The position numbers were made by a program, and so were the translations under genes. Under the pieces are notes generated by a model that was not told the origin of the DNA, searched no databases, and saw nothing but the letters and a program-made list of their open reading frames with translations. A DNA stretch of 6,825 bases from Roseovarius sp. (GTDB taxonomy: Bacteria > Pseudomonadota > Alphaproteobacteria > Rhodobacterales > Rhodobacteraceae), in contig JALQUE010000189.1 in assembly GCA_023260815.1 (NCBI GenBank), positions 1 through 6,825 on the forward strand. The letters are read 5' to 3'. Positions within the stretch are counted from its first letter, which is position 1. Each line of letters opens with the position of its first letter. Of this stretch, positions 1 to 6,224 are shown piece after piece.

Positions 1-2
1 TG

Positions 3-35
3 AAGGTGGTTGTGAGCTACGAGGAGATTAGCTGA
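3..35 (+). CDS. 3' end of an upstream gene, product unknown (partial)
   Basis: An open frame enters from the left edge and ends at a TGA at 33-35, giving only the residues KVVVSYEEIS. The stop lies one base before the ATG at 37, the tight spacing seen in phage and operon gene pairs, and the last codons (gag gag) double as the ribosome binding site of the next gene. Ten codons are too few to assign a function. It could also be chance, since any frame may be open over 33 bases; the gene-like packing is the only argument in its favour. Confidence 0.3.
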   Translation, partial: KVVVSYEEIS

Positions 36-36
36 C

Positions 37-388
37 ATGCCCCGTAACCCCGGCGGAACCGTCAGTGGGTTCAAGCTACTCAGCACTCCTGACGCCCCTA
101 CAATCACCGGCGTAACCACGTCCATCGGCTCTGCGTCTGTCGCCTTCACCGCGCCCTCTGACACGGGCGACGGGGCGATTTCGTCGTATGTGGTGACTGC
201 TGTTGACGAGAGCAGCGGCGCTTCGACGGGCGGCACGGGCACGTCGTCTCCGATCACTGTTTCGCCCCCTGCTGGCGGCACGTTCAAGATCAGGATGCAG
301 GCGCTGAACCCCTACGGGCCGGGGCGGCTGACGGAGTATGATACGGGGAATGTTATTTATTCTGGTCAGTCTATGTATGCTTGGGGCG
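37..388 (+). CDS. Fibronectin type III domain protein with start of an RCC1-like repeat, phage-type, truncated by a junction
   Basis: The ATG at 37 has a GAGGAG ribosome binding site at 21-26, ten bases upstream. Residues about 17-100 read as a fibronectin type III fold: a PDAPTIT opening, alternating beta-strand-like segments (ASVAFTAP, AISSYVVTA, TFKIRMQALN) and the NPYGPG turn typical of the last strand. Residues 109-117 (SGQSMYAWG) resemble the first strand of an RCC1 beta-propeller repeat. This pairing is familiar from structural or adhesion proteins of marine phages, which is a recalled pattern and not a search result. GC is about 62% by hand count, and codons ending in T (tct, ggt, gct, cct, act) are common, unlike every other gene here. 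Protein sense is lost after about residue 117; although the frame stays open to 690, from there on it reads the antiporter gene out of frame. A bacterial secreted FN3 protein is an alternative origin. Confidence 0.6.
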
Positions 389-392
389 CGGG
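382..392. other. Chimeric junction between phage-like and antiporter sequence
   Basis: Up to about 385 the protein sense is in the frame of the ATG at 37 (ending YAWG); from about 386-395 it is in a different frame and reads the antiporter core ILWGGLRGAV. The changeover falls in the G-rich string tggggcgcggg. The 7-mer TGGGGCG occurs at 382-388 and again at 404-410, so short homology may have promoted the join. No insertion-sequence end, target duplication or tRNA fragment is visible. The breakpoint can be placed only to within about ten bases. Confidence 0.65.
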
Positions 393-1813
393 TGGCGATC
401 CTGTGGGGCGGGTTGCGCGGGGCGGTGACGCTGGCGCTGGCGCTGGCGGTGACCGAAAGTTTCCGGGTGCCGGATGGCATTCAGCGCGTGGTGGGCATTC
501 TGGCGACGGGCTATACGCTGTTCACGCTGCTGGTGCAGGGGACGACGCTGCGGCTGATGATTTCGAGGCTGGGATTGGACCGGCTGTCGGCGATCGACGA
601 GGCGCTGTCACGGCAGGTGGTGGCGGTGGCACTGCAGACCGTGCGCGAGGATGTGGCGCGCACCACCGCCAATTACGAGCTGGGCCATGACATCGTGCGC
701 GCCGAGGCCAAGCGGTTTGGCGAGCGGCTGGATGGGGCGGTCAAGACCGCCGAGGACAGCGCCGATATTCTGGACCGTGACCGGATCACGCTTGGCCTGA
801 TCGCGCTGGCGGGGCACGAGCGCGACACGATCATCGCGCGGGTGCGCGAGAGGACGATCTCGGCGCGGATGGCCGATCAGGTGTTGTCGGATGCCGACCG
901 GCTGATCGAGGGGGCCAGATCGGGCGGGCGCAGCGGGTATCAGCGTGCCGCGCGGCGCAGCGTGGCCTATGGCGGGGCGTTCCGGTCGGCGTTGCTGCTG
1001 CATAACAGGCTGGGCGTGTCGGTGCCCTTGGCGCGGCTGACGGCGGACCGGTTCGAGTTGTTGCTGACGCAGCGTCTGAGTCTGCGGGATCTGGGCGGGT
1101 TCATCGATGGGCGGATCCGGCGCATCCACGGGCGACGGGTGGCCGATCTTCTGCGCGAGTTGCTGGCGCGGCGCGTCGATCTGGTGGAGACCGCGCTGGA
1201 GGGGTTGAGGCTGCAATATCCGGGCTATGCCGAAAAGCTGGAGCGCCGCTTCATCCGCCGCACGGTGCTGCGGCTGGAAGAGCGCGAATACACCGCGATG
1301 CGCGAGGACGGGCTGATCGGGGCCGAGGTGCATACCGCGCTGATGCAGGATCTGGCGGCGCGGCGCGCGCGTGCCGAAGAGCGTCCCCGGCTGGATATCG
1401 CCCTGCAGCGGCGGGAACTGGTGGCGCAGTTTCCGTTGTTTGCCGGACTGGACGAGGCGGCGATCCGACGGTTGAGCCGTGCGCTGCGCACACGCTATGC
1501 CAATGTGGGCGACGTGCTGATGCGCAAGGACAGCCCGGCGCGCAGCGTGTTCTTCATCGCTTCGGGCGCGGTCGAGATCGAGGCGGCTGGCCAGACATGG
1601 CGTCTGGGGCGCGGCGAGATGTTCGGTGAATTGGCGGTTCTGCGGCGGATGACGCGCCGTGCCGAGGCGCGGGCGATCACGCCTTCGGCGCTTCTGGTGC
1701 TGGACGAGGCGCGGTTCCGGCGGCTGCTGCGGCGCAGTGCGGCGCTGCGCGAGGCGGTGCAGGCAAGCGCCGAGAAACGCGGCATGAGCATCGACATCCC
1801 GACCGAGGGCTGA
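386..1813 (+). CDS. CPA1-type Na+/H+ antiporter, C-terminal part with cyclic-nucleotide-binding domain (5' truncated)
   Basis: Members of this family exchange Na+ (or K+) for H+ across the inner membrane and have about 12 membrane helices. Only the end is present: helix segment VAILWGGLRGAV...LALAV (about 392-451), where GLRGAV is a conserved CPA1 core motif, and a last helix at about 488-550. A long charged helical cytosolic region follows (about 560-1420). The final part, about 1430-1771, is a cyclic-nucleotide-binding fold: it opens FPLFAGLD, carries the phosphate-binding cassette GEMFGELAVLRRMTRRAEA with the key Glu and an RRA motif holding the Arg that contacts the cyclic phosphate, and closes with a helix. 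The architecture recalls plant SOS1 and bacterial NhaP relatives with a CNB tail. The frame is open back to an ATG at 338, but residues encoded by 338-385 are the phage-like segment read out of frame, so that start is not genuine; the true start is missing. An 88-bp gap separates it from lepB. Confidence 0.87.
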   Translation, partial: ARVAILWGGLRGAVTLALALAVTESFRVPDGIQRVVGILATGYTLFTLLVQGTTLRLMISRLGLDRLSAIDEALSRQVVAVALQTVREDVARTTANYELGHDIVRAEAKRFGERLDGAVKTAEDSADILDRDRITLGLIALAGHERDTIIARVRERTISARMADQVLSDADRLIEGARSGGRSGYQRAARRSVAYGGAFRSALLLHNRLGVSVPLARLTADRFELLLTQRLSLRDLGGFIDGRIRRIHGRRVADLLRELLARRVDLVETALEGLRLQYPGYAEKLERRFIRRTVLRLEEREYTAMREDGLIGAEVHTALMQDLAARRARAEERPRLDIALQRRELVAQFPLFAGLDEAAIRRLSRALRTRYANVGDVLMRKDSPARSVFFIASGAVEIEAAGQTWRLGRGEMFGELAVLRRMTRRAEARAITPSALLVLDEARFRRLLRRSAALREAVQASAEKRGMSIDIPTEG

Positions 1814-1845
1814 CGGGTGTTGGCGGTGCGCCGCGGCCTGCTGGC

Positions 1846-1874
1846 TTGACACCCCGGCCCCGGCCCCGCATGTA
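1846..1874 (+). promoter_or_regulatory. Predicted housekeeping sigma promoter of lepB
   Basis: A perfect -35 hexamer TTGACA lies at 1846-1851. Seventeen bases downstream is CATGTA (1869-1874), a weak -10 with A and T at its second and third positions but no T at the -7 position. Lack of the -7 T is reported as common in Rhodobacter promoters, where CarD compensates. The 17-bp spacer is pure G/C, made of CCCCGG repeats. Transcription would start near 1881, about 20 bases before the lepB ATG. The -10 is the weak part of the call. Confidence 0.5.
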
Positions 1875-1901
1875 GCGCGCAGAGATAGCGGAGGACGCCA
1901 T

Positions 1902-2738
1902 ATGGCCGCCGAAGGCAAGACAACAAGCTCTATCTGGGAGACCGTCAAGACGGTGTTCTGGGCGCTTGTGATCGCGGGGATCTTCCGCACGATCTTTTTC
2001 CAGCCGTTCTGGATTCCGTCCGGGTCGATGAAGGACACGCTGCTGATCGGGGATTTCCTGTTCGTCAACAAGATGGCCTATGGTTATTCCTACGCGTCGT
2101 GCCCGACGATCCGAATCGCGAGCCTTGGTCTGGATATCGACGCGCGGGATGTCTGCGGGTTTCTGGATGGCGACAACACCCGCTTTCTGGGCAGCGAGCC
2201 GGAGCGCGGCGATATCATCGTCTTTCGGCATCCGGTGCAGGGCACCGATTTCATCAAGCGGCTGGTCGGCGTGCCCGGTGATACCGTGCAGATGCGCGAT
2301 GGGCGGCTTTACCTGAACGGAGAGCCGGTCAAGGTGGAACCGGCGGGCACCTTCGAAGAGGTGTTCGAGCCGCAAGGCCCGGTACGCATCCGGCCGCGTT
2401 GCGAGAATGGTGTCGTGGGCGAGGGGGCTGTTTGCCGCAAGTCACGATTCCTCGAGACGCTGCCCAATGGCGAGTCGCATCACATCCTGAATATCGGCAA
2501 CCAGCGGTCGGATGACACGGGCGTTTTCACGGTGCCCGAGGGGCATTACTTCTTCATGGGCGACAACCGGGACAATTCGACCGATTCGCGCTTTCCGCAG
2601 GCGGTGGGCGGTGTCGGCTTCGTGCCGTATGAAAACCTGATCGGACGCGCGGGGCGGGTCATGTTCTCGTCGGCGGGCAGTTCGATGCTGTTCTTCTGGA
2701 CATGGCGCGGCGACCGCTTCTTCGAGAAACTGGACTGA
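1902..2738 (+). CDS. lepB: Signal peptidase I
   Basis: LepB is the membrane serine protease that removes signal peptides from Sec- and Tat-exported proteins, with its active site on the periplasmic side. The 278-residue product has one N-terminal membrane helix (about residues 15-34) and all the S26 family boxes: IPSGSM at 38-43 with nucleophile Ser42; DIIVFRHP at 104-111; IKRLVGVPGD at 118-127 with general base Lys119; and GDNRDNSTDSR at 220-230. The usual Pro after SGSM-x is Asp45 (SGSMKDT). Cys167 and Cys178 are placed like the periplasmic disulfide of the E. coli enzyme; Cys67 and Cys85 may form another. The start is set by GGAGGA at 1890-1895, six bases before the ATG. It is the first gene of the lepB-rnc pair, with rnc only seven bases downstream. 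acpS and pdxJ, often found just upstream in relatives, are absent here. Confidence 0.97.
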   Translation: MAAEGKTTSSIWETVKTVFWALVIAGIFRTIFFQPFWIPSGSMKDTLLIGDFLFVNKMAYGYSYASCPTIRIASLGLDIDARDVCGFLDGDNTRFLGSEPERGDIIVFRHPVQGTDFIKRLVGVPGDTVQMRDGRLYLNGEPVKVEPAGTFEEVFEPQGPVRIRPRCENGVVGEGAVCRKSRFLETLPNGESHHILNIGNQRSDDTGVFTVPEGHYFFMGDNRDNSTDSRFPQAVGGVGFVPYENLIGRAGRVMFSSAGSSMLFFWTWRGDRFFEKLD

Positions 2739-2745
2739 CGGAACG

Positions 2746-3429
2746 ATGAAACTGTCGGCGGAGTTGAAGGCGTTCGAGGATCGGTTGGGACACCGGTTCG
2801 AGCAGCCTGCGCTGCTGGTTCGGGCGGTGACGCATTCGTCGATGGCCTCGCCCACGCGCGACGACAATCAACGGCTGGAGTTTCTGGGCGACCGGGTGCT
2901 GGGGCTGGTGATGGCCGAGGCGCTGCTGGAACGGGATCGTGCCGCCGAAGAGGGGCTGCTGGCGCCGCGCTTCAACGCGCTGGTGCGCAAGGAAGCCTGT
3001 GCCGACGTGGCCCGCGAGATCGCGCTTGGTGATGTTCTCAAGCTGGGGCGCTCGGAGATGCTGTCGGGGGGGCGGCGCAAGCAGGCCTTGCTGGGCGATG
3101 CGATGGAGGCGGTGATCGCCGCGGTCTATCGCGATGCGGGGTTCGACGTGGCCAAGGCCGTGGTGCTGCGGCTGTGGGGCAAGCGGATCGACAGCGTCAA
3201 GGAAGACGCGCGCGACGCCAAGACCGCCTTGCAGGAATGGGCGCAGGCGCGCGGCCAGACGCCGCCGGCCTATGTCGAGACGGGACGGTCCGGCCCGGAT
3301 CACGAGCCGCAGTTCACCATCGAGGCGCGGCTTCAGAATGGCGAGGTCGAGACGGCCACCGCCGGATCCAAGCGGCAGGCCGAACAGGCGGCGGCCAAGG
3401 CGTTGCTGGCCCGTCTGAAGGCGGGCTGA
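2746..3429 (+). CDS. rnc: Ribonuclease III
   Basis: RNase III cuts double-stranded RNA, processing rRNA precursors and structured mRNAs in the cytoplasm as a homodimer. The 227-residue protein is of normal length. The catalytic domain (about 1-150) carries the signature QRLEFLGD at 42-49 with metal-binding Glu45 and Asp49, and the second acidic pair in LGDAMEA, Asp118 and Glu121. Gln42 stands where E. coli has Glu38, a substitution I recall as common in alphaproteobacteria. The C-terminal double-stranded RNA-binding domain (about 155-225) starts DAKTALQEWAQ and ends with the GSKRQAEQAAAKALL helix. The ATG lies seven bases after the lepB stop with only a weak GGAA nearby, so translation is probably coupled to lepB. 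Confidence 0.97.
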   Translation: MKLSAELKAFEDRLGHRFEQPALLVRAVTHSSMASPTRDDNQRLEFLGDRVLGLVMAEALLERDRAAEEGLLAPRFNALVRKEACADVAREIALGDVLKLGRSEMLSGGRRKQALLGDAMEAVIAAVYRDAGFDVAKAVVLRLWGKRIDSVKEDARDAKTALQEWAQARGQTPPAYVETGRSGPDHEPQFTIEARLQNGEVETATAGSKRQAEQAAAKALLARLKAG

Positions 3430-3443
3430 GCGCGTCGGGCGGC

Positions 3444-3468
3444 TTGTCCGGCAGGGGCCAGCCGACAA
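3444..3468 (+). other. Inverted repeat / RNA hairpin in the rnc-era gap
   Basis: TTGTC (3444-3448) pairs with GACAA (3464-3468), and after one bulged C, GGC (3450-3452) pairs with GCC (3461-3463), closing an eight-base loop. That is eight base pairs with a single bulge, 14 bases after the rnc stop. There is no T tract after it, so it is not a classical intrinsic terminator. It could shape mRNA processing or stability between rnc and era, or be a chance palindrome. The rest of the 112-bp gap shows no convincing promoter. Confidence 0.35.
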
Positions 3469-3541
3469 TAGCGGCGATCTGGCTGGTGCGGGCGGGTGAA
3501 TTCCGGTATCTCGTCCTGACATCAATAAAGCGGACCCCATC

Positions 3542-4450
3542 ATGACCACGCGCGCCGGATTCATTGCCCTGATCGGAGAGCCCAACGCGGGCAAATCCAC
3601 GCTTCTCAACCGGATGGTGGGGGCGAAGGTGAGCATCGTGACCCACAAGGTGCAGACCACCCGTGCCCGTATCCGGGGCGTGGCGATGGAGGGCGAGAGC
3701 CAGTTGGTGTTCGTGGACACGCCCGGCCTGTTCCAGCCGCGCCGCAGGCTGGATCGCGCGATGGTCGCCGCCGCGTGGGGTGGGGCTGCGGATGCGGATG
3801 TGATCGTGCTTTTGATCGAGGCGCATCGCGGGATCACCGAGGGTGTGGAGCGTATTCTGGAGCGGTTGCAGGATGTCGGCAAGGGCCGCACCGTGGCGCT
3901 GGCCATCAACAAGATCGACCGGGTCAAATCCGAGGTGCTGCTTGGGCTGACGCAGGCGTTGAATGCGCGGTTCAGCTTTGCCAAGACCTTCATGATTTCC
4001 GCCGAGCGCGGCCACGGTGTCGAGGATCTGCGCAAATGGCTGGCCGATCAGGTGCCCGAGGGGCCGTGGCTGTATCCCGAGGACCAGATCGCCGATCTGC
4101 CGATGCGCATGATCGCCGCCGAGATCACCCGCGAAAAGCTGACGCTGCGACTGCATCAGGAATTGCCCTATCAGCTGACGGTCGAGACCGAAGCCTGGGA
4201 AGAGCGCGAGGACGGTTCGGCGCGGATCGACCAGATCATCTATGTGATGCGTGACGGTCACAAGGGGATCATCCTTGGCAAGGGCGGCGAGACGATCAAG
4301 GCCGTCAGCAAGGCCGCCCGAGAGGAGCTGGAAGAGTTCCTTGGCCGGCGGGTGCATCTGTTTTGCCAGATAAAAGTACGGCCCAACTGGCTGGACGAGG
4401 CCGAACGCTATTCCGAGATGGGGCTGGATTTCAGGGACGGCAACGCGTGA
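3542..4450 (+). CDS. era: GTPase Era, ribosome assembly factor
   Basis: Era is an essential GTPase that binds the 3' end of 16S rRNA and assists 30S subunit maturation. The 302-residue protein has the G1 loop GEPNAGKST at 12-20, the switch I Thr in QTTRARIRG (38-46), G3 DTPG at 59-62, G4 NKID at 123-126 and G5 SAE at 153-155. The C-terminal KH domain follows, with the GKGG loop at 246-249 and a basic helix-strand run ending in the IKVRPNW strand near 277-283. No motif is missing. The ATG is preceded by only a weak purine stretch (AAAGCGGA). The gene follows rnc after 112 bases and overlaps the next gene by four, so era and DUF1491 are likely co-translated. Confidence 0.98.
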   Translation: MTTRAGFIALIGEPNAGKSTLLNRMVGAKVSIVTHKVQTTRARIRGVAMEGESQLVFVDTPGLFQPRRRLDRAMVAAAWGGAADADVIVLLIEAHRGITEGVERILERLQDVGKGRTVALAINKIDRVKSEVLLGLTQALNARFSFAKTFMISAERGHGVEDLRKWLADQVPEGPWLYPEDQIADLPMRMIAAEITREKLTLRLHQELPYQLTVETEAWEEREDGSARIDQIIYVMRDGHKGIILGKGGETIKAVSKAAREELEEFLGRRVHLFCQIKVRPNWLDEAERYSEMGLDFRDGNA

Positions 4451-4779
4451 CGCGACTGACGGCGGAGTTCTGGGTTCAAGCCTATCTCACACGTCTGCGG
4501 CTACGCGATATCCCGGCCTTCGTGACGGCGCATGGCGATGACACCGCTGGCGCGGTTCTGGTCAAGCTGAACACATTGAACGGCCGGGCCGCGGCCTATC
4601 ATCGGTCGTTCGATGTGATGAGTGGCGCGCGGCAATGGCTGGTGCTGGCCGAGGGCGAGGAAACCGCGGTGGATGCCGCGATCGCGCGGCAGCGCGGGTT
4701 CGATCCGGATCTGTGGGTGATCGAGGTCGAGGATCGGACCGGTCGGCATCTGCTGGATGAAGAGGGCCTTGCCGACTGA
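4447..4779 (+). CDS. DUF1491 family protein
   Basis: This encodes a 110-residue soluble protein from a GTG at 4447 that overlaps the era stop (GTGA). An AGGGA site at 4433-4437 lies nine bases upstream. The N-terminus (TRLTAEFWVQAYLTRLRLRDIPAFV), the GDDTAGAVLVKLNTLNG segment at about 33-49 and the C-terminal RQRGFDPDLWVIEVEDRTG stretch match my memory of DUF1491, a small alphaproteobacterial family of unknown function. There is no signal peptide, membrane helix or obvious catalytic motif. The frame stays open upstream to an ATG at 4363, but that extension lies inside era and reads its KH-domain codons out of frame, so it is rejected. Close coupling to era hints at a role linked to translation or ribosome assembly; this is inference from position only. 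Confidence 0.88.
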   Translation: MTRLTAEFWVQAYLTRLRLRDIPAFVTAHGDDTAGAVLVKLNTLNGRAAAYHRSFDVMSGARQWLVLAEGEETAVDAAIARQRGFDPDLWVIEVEDRTGRHLLDEEGLAD

Positions 4780-4782
4780 GCC

Positions 4783-4802
4783 GCGTTGATACGCGTCAAC
4801 GC
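4783..4802. promoter_or_regulatory. FNR/FnrL-type operator upstream of usp
   Basis: The perfect inverted repeat GCGTTGA-N6-TCAACGC contains TTGAT-ACGC-GTCAA (4786-4799), which differs from the FNR consensus TTGAT-N4-ATCAA at one position; the half-site TTGAC is also common in FnrL targets. Its centre, 4792.5, is 41.5 bases before a start at 4834, the class II activator position, given the -10 candidate at 4823-4828. It lies just four bases beyond the DUF1491 stop. As RNA the same repeat could form a seven-base-pair hairpin, but no T tract follows. A Dnr- or other Crp/FNR-family protein could also use it. Confidence 0.65.
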
Positions 4803-4822
4803 AAGGGCGGGGGGTGGATGTC

Positions 4823-4828
4823 TATTCT
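4823..4828 (+). promoter_or_regulatory. Predicted -10 element of the usp promoter
   Basis: TATTCT matches TATAAT at four of six positions, including the key first T, second A and final T. No good -35 is present at the expected distance; that slot is occupied by the FNR-type repeat and G-rich sequence, as expected for a class II activated promoter. The predicted start is at about 4834-4835, 25 bases before the usp ATG. Confidence 0.5.
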
Positions 4829-4859
4829 GCGGGGTGAGACCTGACAGGGAGACAGACCC

Positions 4860-5387
4860 ATGAAAACGCATATTTTCGTAGCGACCGATGGTTCGGACAC
4901 GGCGGCCAAGGCTGTCGATCTGGCCGCCGATCTGGCGGCGCGGTATGATCTGCCTTTGACCATCGGGCATGTGCTGCATTTCGGGCGCCCGTCGGAGGAA
5001 TTGCAGCGCATGGCCCATGTCGAGCATATGGTCGAAGAGGTGCGCGCCAAGTCGGGTGTGGATTTTCCCAATGTGCCCGATACGATGCTGAGCCTGTTCG
5101 CCGATACCAGACCGGGGGACGATGCGGTGCGTCTGGTGACGCTTGTGGGCGATGAGATCCTGCGCCGTGCCGCCGATCAGGCCGCGAACATGGGGGCCAT
5201 GAAGGTCAAATCGGTATCCGCGCAAGGGGACACGGCCGATGCGATTCTGGACATGGCCAAGGAGGCCGGGGCCGATATGATCGTCATCGGCCACCGGGGT
5301 CTGGGACGGTTGAAGCGCGCGTGGCTGGGCAGTGTCGCGCAAAAGGTGCTGAACACCGCCGATTGCACGGTCGTGTCGGTGCGCTGA
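4860..5387 (+). CDS. Universal stress protein, UspA family
   Basis: The product is a 175-residue cytoplasmic protein with a single Usp domain, predicted to bind ATP. The N-terminal strand and loop (IFVATDGSDTAAKAVDLA, 5-22) include the conserved Asp10. The nucleotide-binding signature G-x2-G-x9-G-S is complete: Gly144, Gly147, Gly157, Ser158. It is somewhat longer than the usual 140-150 residues because of a helical insert (about 43-105). AGGGAG at 4846-4851 lies eight bases before the ATG. Usp proteins support survival under stress or low oxygen; the FNR-type box upstream suggests anaerobic or microaerobic induction here, in line with known FNR-regulated usp genes in Rhodobacteraceae. An 80-bp gap separates it from DUF1491. 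Confidence 0.93.
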   Translation: MKTHIFVATDGSDTAAKAVDLAADLAARYDLPLTIGHVLHFGRPSEELQRMAHVEHMVEEVRAKSGVDFPNVPDTMLSLFADTRPGDDAVRLVTLVGDEILRRAADQAANMGAMKVKSVSAQGDTADAILDMAKEAGADMIVIGHRGLGRLKRAWLGSVAQKVLNTADCTVVSVR

Positions 5388-5419
5388 GCCGCAATGCGCG
5401 CCTGGTGCCGGGCCGGGAC

Positions 5420-5448
5420 TTGGCAAGGGGCGGCTTCTGGTGTCGTAT
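5420..5448 (+). promoter_or_regulatory. Possible recO promoter (weak)
   Basis: TTGGCA (5420-5425) matches TTGACA at five of six positions. Seventeen bases downstream is TCGTAT (5443-5448), which matches a -10 at only three positions. If used, transcription would start near 5455, downstream of the alternative recO ATG at 5394 and upstream of the preferred one at 5487. Confidence 0.25.
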
Positions 5449-5486
5449 GGCCGTCGGCACAGGCAGGAGCGGGCGCGACAGCGGAC

Positions 5487-6221
5487 ATGGAATGGCGCGA
5501 TCAGGGCATATTGCTGTCCACGCGGACGCATGGCGAAACTTCGGTCATCATCGAGGTGTTCACGCCCGAACACGGGCGTCATGCGGGCGTCGTGCGCGGT
5601 GGCACGTCCCGCAAGCTGGCGCCGGTGCTGCAACCGGGGGCGCAGCTTGATCTGAGTTGGCGGGCAAGGCTGGAGGATCATATCGGCACCTTCACGGTGG
5701 AGCCGGTCAGATCGCGCGCGGCGGCGTCGATGGGCGACCGTCTGTCGCTGGCGGGGCTGAATGCGGTCACGGCGCTGTTGCTGTTCTGCCTGCCCGAGCG
5801 CGAGGCGCATGCCCGGCTGTATCGGCGGACCGAGGCGCTGCTGGACCTGCTGGGGCAGTCGGATGTCTGGCCGCTGGCCTATCTCAACTGGGAGATGGCG
5901 CTGCTGGACGAGATGGGATTCGGGCTGGACCTGAGCGGTTGCGCGGTGATGGGACCGCAGGCCAACGATCTGAGCTATGTATCGCCGCGCAGCGGGCGGG
6001 CGGTCTCGAGGGCGGGTGCGGGCGAATGGGCCGACCGGCTGCTGCCCTTGCCGGCCTGTCTGCTGGGGGCGGGGCCGGCGCCGGATGCCGAGGTGGCCCA
6101 AGGGTTCCACGTGACCGGGCATTTCCTGCAGACCCATCTGGCGCCCGAGCTTGGCAACAAGCCATTGCCCGCCGCGCGCCAGCGTTTCGTGGATCGGTTC
6201 CGGGCGCGGCTGGACGGGTAG
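5487..6221 (+). CDS. recO: DNA repair protein RecO
   Basis: RecO works with RecR (and RecF) to load RecA onto SSB-coated single-stranded DNA and anneals complementary strands in the RecF recombination pathway. The 244-residue protein has the usual length. The N-terminal OB fold (about 1-78) begins MEWRDQGILLSTRTHGETS with the VVRGG strand at 35-39. A helical C-terminal domain follows, with NWEMALLDEMGFGLDLSGCA at 134-153 and the LSYVSPRSGRAVS stretch at about 162-174. Only single cysteines are present (101, 152, 191), so the zinc-binding Cys set of some RecO proteins is absent. The start at 5487 is chosen because homology begins there; an in-frame ATG at 5394 would add 31 residues rich in Ala, Gly and Trp that do not resemble RecO. 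The ribosome binding site at 5487 is weak (GCGGA). Confidence 0.94.
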   Translation: MEWRDQGILLSTRTHGETSVIIEVFTPEHGRHAGVVRGGTSRKLAPVLQPGAQLDLSWRARLEDHIGTFTVEPVRSRAAASMGDRLSLAGLNAVTALLLFCLPEREAHARLYRRTEALLDLLGQSDVWPLAYLNWEMALLDEMGFGLDLSGCAVMGPQANDLSYVSPRSGRAVSRAGAGEWADRLLPLPACLLGAGPAPDAEVAQGFHVTGHFLQTHLAPELGNKPLPAARQRFVDRFRARLDG

Positions 6222-6224
6222 CGT

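Noticed and set aside
389..690. Continuation of the FN3 reading frame beyond the junction (Ala/Gly/Arg-rich residues)
   Set aside because: It is the antiporter gene read out of frame; the antiporter frame carries recognisable helices and motifs over the same bases.
1815..1854. Possible terminator after the antiporter (GGGTGT/ACACCC with an inner GGCG-GTG-CGCC hairpin)
   Set aside because: The outer stem is six pairs over a 28-base gap, the inner one only four, there is no T tract, and the right arm overlaps the lepB -35.
608..2071. Long antisense open frame opposite the antiporter
   Set aside because: High GC at third positions leaves long open frames on the opposite strand; the residues are His/Gln/Arg/Pro-rich without domains. 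The same holds for antisense frames at 2659-4357 and 4599-6137.
3409..3426. Short stem GCCCG/CGGGC at the end of rnc
   Set aside because: Five pairs within coding sequence and without a T tract; expected by chance at this GC content.
4363..4446. N-terminal extension of DUF1491 from an ATG inside era
   Set aside because: It overlaps the Era KH domain out of frame and has no family similarity; the GTG at 4447 has a good ribosome binding site.
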